Source of the DNA: PALSA-505 sp036495485
GTDB lineage: Bacteria; Actinomycetota; Actinomycetes; Streptosporangiales; Streptosporangiaceae
DNA length: 12,759 nt
Assembly (NCBI GenBank): GCA_036495485.1
Contig: DASXMU010000141.1
Span: 1-12,759 of the forward strand
Reading direction: 5' to 3'
Shown here piece after piece: positions 12,524 through 12,759 of the stretch. The position numbers were made by a program, and so were the translations under genes. The notes beneath the pieces are model-generated. The model searched no databases, was not told the DNA's origin, and saw only the letters and a program-made list of their open reading frames with translations. How positions within the stretch are numbered: the first letter of the stretch is position 1; each line of letters begins with the position of its first letter.

Positions 12524-12759
12524 CCAGGACCCGCGCGGCGACCTGGCCCCGCAGGTGCAGGTCCTTCACCGGCCTGCCGCAGCCGTCTACCACGTAAAAC
12601 ACGTCCACGGCCTCCGCGCCCAGAGTTTCCACCCGGGCGGCCCGCACGTCCAGGCCGCACTCACCGAGCGCGCGCCCCATCCGCCACAGCAGCCCAGGCT
12701 CGTCGTGCGCCCGGATCTCCACGACCGTCGCGGTCCGCGACGCATCGTCCACCAGCGTC
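12507..12759 (-). CDS. glnD: GlnD C-terminal ACT domain (PII uridylyl/adenylyltransferase), partial
   Basis: Only the last 83 codons or so are in the window; the start lies beyond 12759. The visible part, DDASRTATVVEIRAHDEPGLLWRMGRALGECGLDV followed by VETLGAEAVDVFYVVDGCGRPV, is the second ACT domain of GlnD. GlnD modifies the PII signal protein in response to glutamine, which its ACT domains sense; in actinobacteria the modification is adenylylation. The conserved RAHDEPGLL and DVFYV motifs are intact. The in-frame GTG at 12752 is internal and not the start, because the reading frame and the domain continue past it. Gene order glnD then ffh matches mycobacteria. It ends in TGA inside a 16-bp tandem duplication. 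Confidence 0.92.
   Translation of the reverse strand, partial: TLVDDASRTATVVEIRAHDEPGLLWRMGRALGECGLDVRAARVETLGAEAVDVFYVVDGCGRPVKDLHLRGQVAARVLEALTG

Overview
The window is a housekeeping block of a high-GC Gram-positive chromosome (Actinomycetota). All recognised genes but one lie on the minus strand, in the order glnD (3' end), ffh, rpsP, khpA, rimM, trmD, rplS, lepB, rnhB, a DUF2469 gene, yraN, comM, dprA. This order is the one I know from mycobacteria and streptomycetes. The high GC, the GTG starts (ffh, rpsP, khpA, rnhB) and the DUF2469 gene, a family typical of actinobacteria, agree. I cannot fix the genus; a streptosporangial or related soil actinomycete would fit the alanine/proline-rich protein tails.

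Right part (12759 to 7421, read leftward): the end of the PII-modifying enzyme GlnD; the SRP GTPase Ffh, probably from a leaderless mRNA; then the ribosome block rpsP-khpA, rimM-trmD and rplS. These make ribosomal proteins S16 and L19, a small KH RNA-binding protein, a 30S maturation factor and the tRNA m1G37 methyltransferase. Two places where such operons are often tight are opened up: about 180 bp of nested palindromes between khpA and rimM, and 123 bp with a hairpin between trmD and rplS.

Middle part (7420 to 4727): a 350-bp gene-free region holding probable rplS terminator hairpins and a near-perfect 24-bp palindrome; then lepB (signal peptidase I) overlapping rnhB (RNase HII) by 4 bp, and the DUF2469 gene.

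Left part (4726 to 1): the one plus-strand gene, an unrecognised secreted protein with eight cysteines, convergent with the DUF2469 gene and divergent from yraN. The 624-bp divergent gap before it carries a 19-bp tandem repeat array of about ten units in two sequence types. Then yraN-comM-dprA overlap by 1 and 4 bp: a predicted nuclease-fold protein, an AAA+ helicase linked to natural transformation, and the DNA-processing protein that loads RecA on single-stranded DNA.

A theme across the window is short tandem duplication: an 18-bp unit in comM, 27-bp in trmD, an irregular 15-bp-class unit in rpsP, 16-bp at the glnD stop and 19-bp between genes. The housekeeping proteins therefore carry low-complexity inserts or tails absent from textbook family members. 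I found no phage, transposase, CRISPR, tRNA or rRNA. The best candidates for something undescribed are the 19-bp array with its neighbouring secreted protein, and the palindrome clusters.
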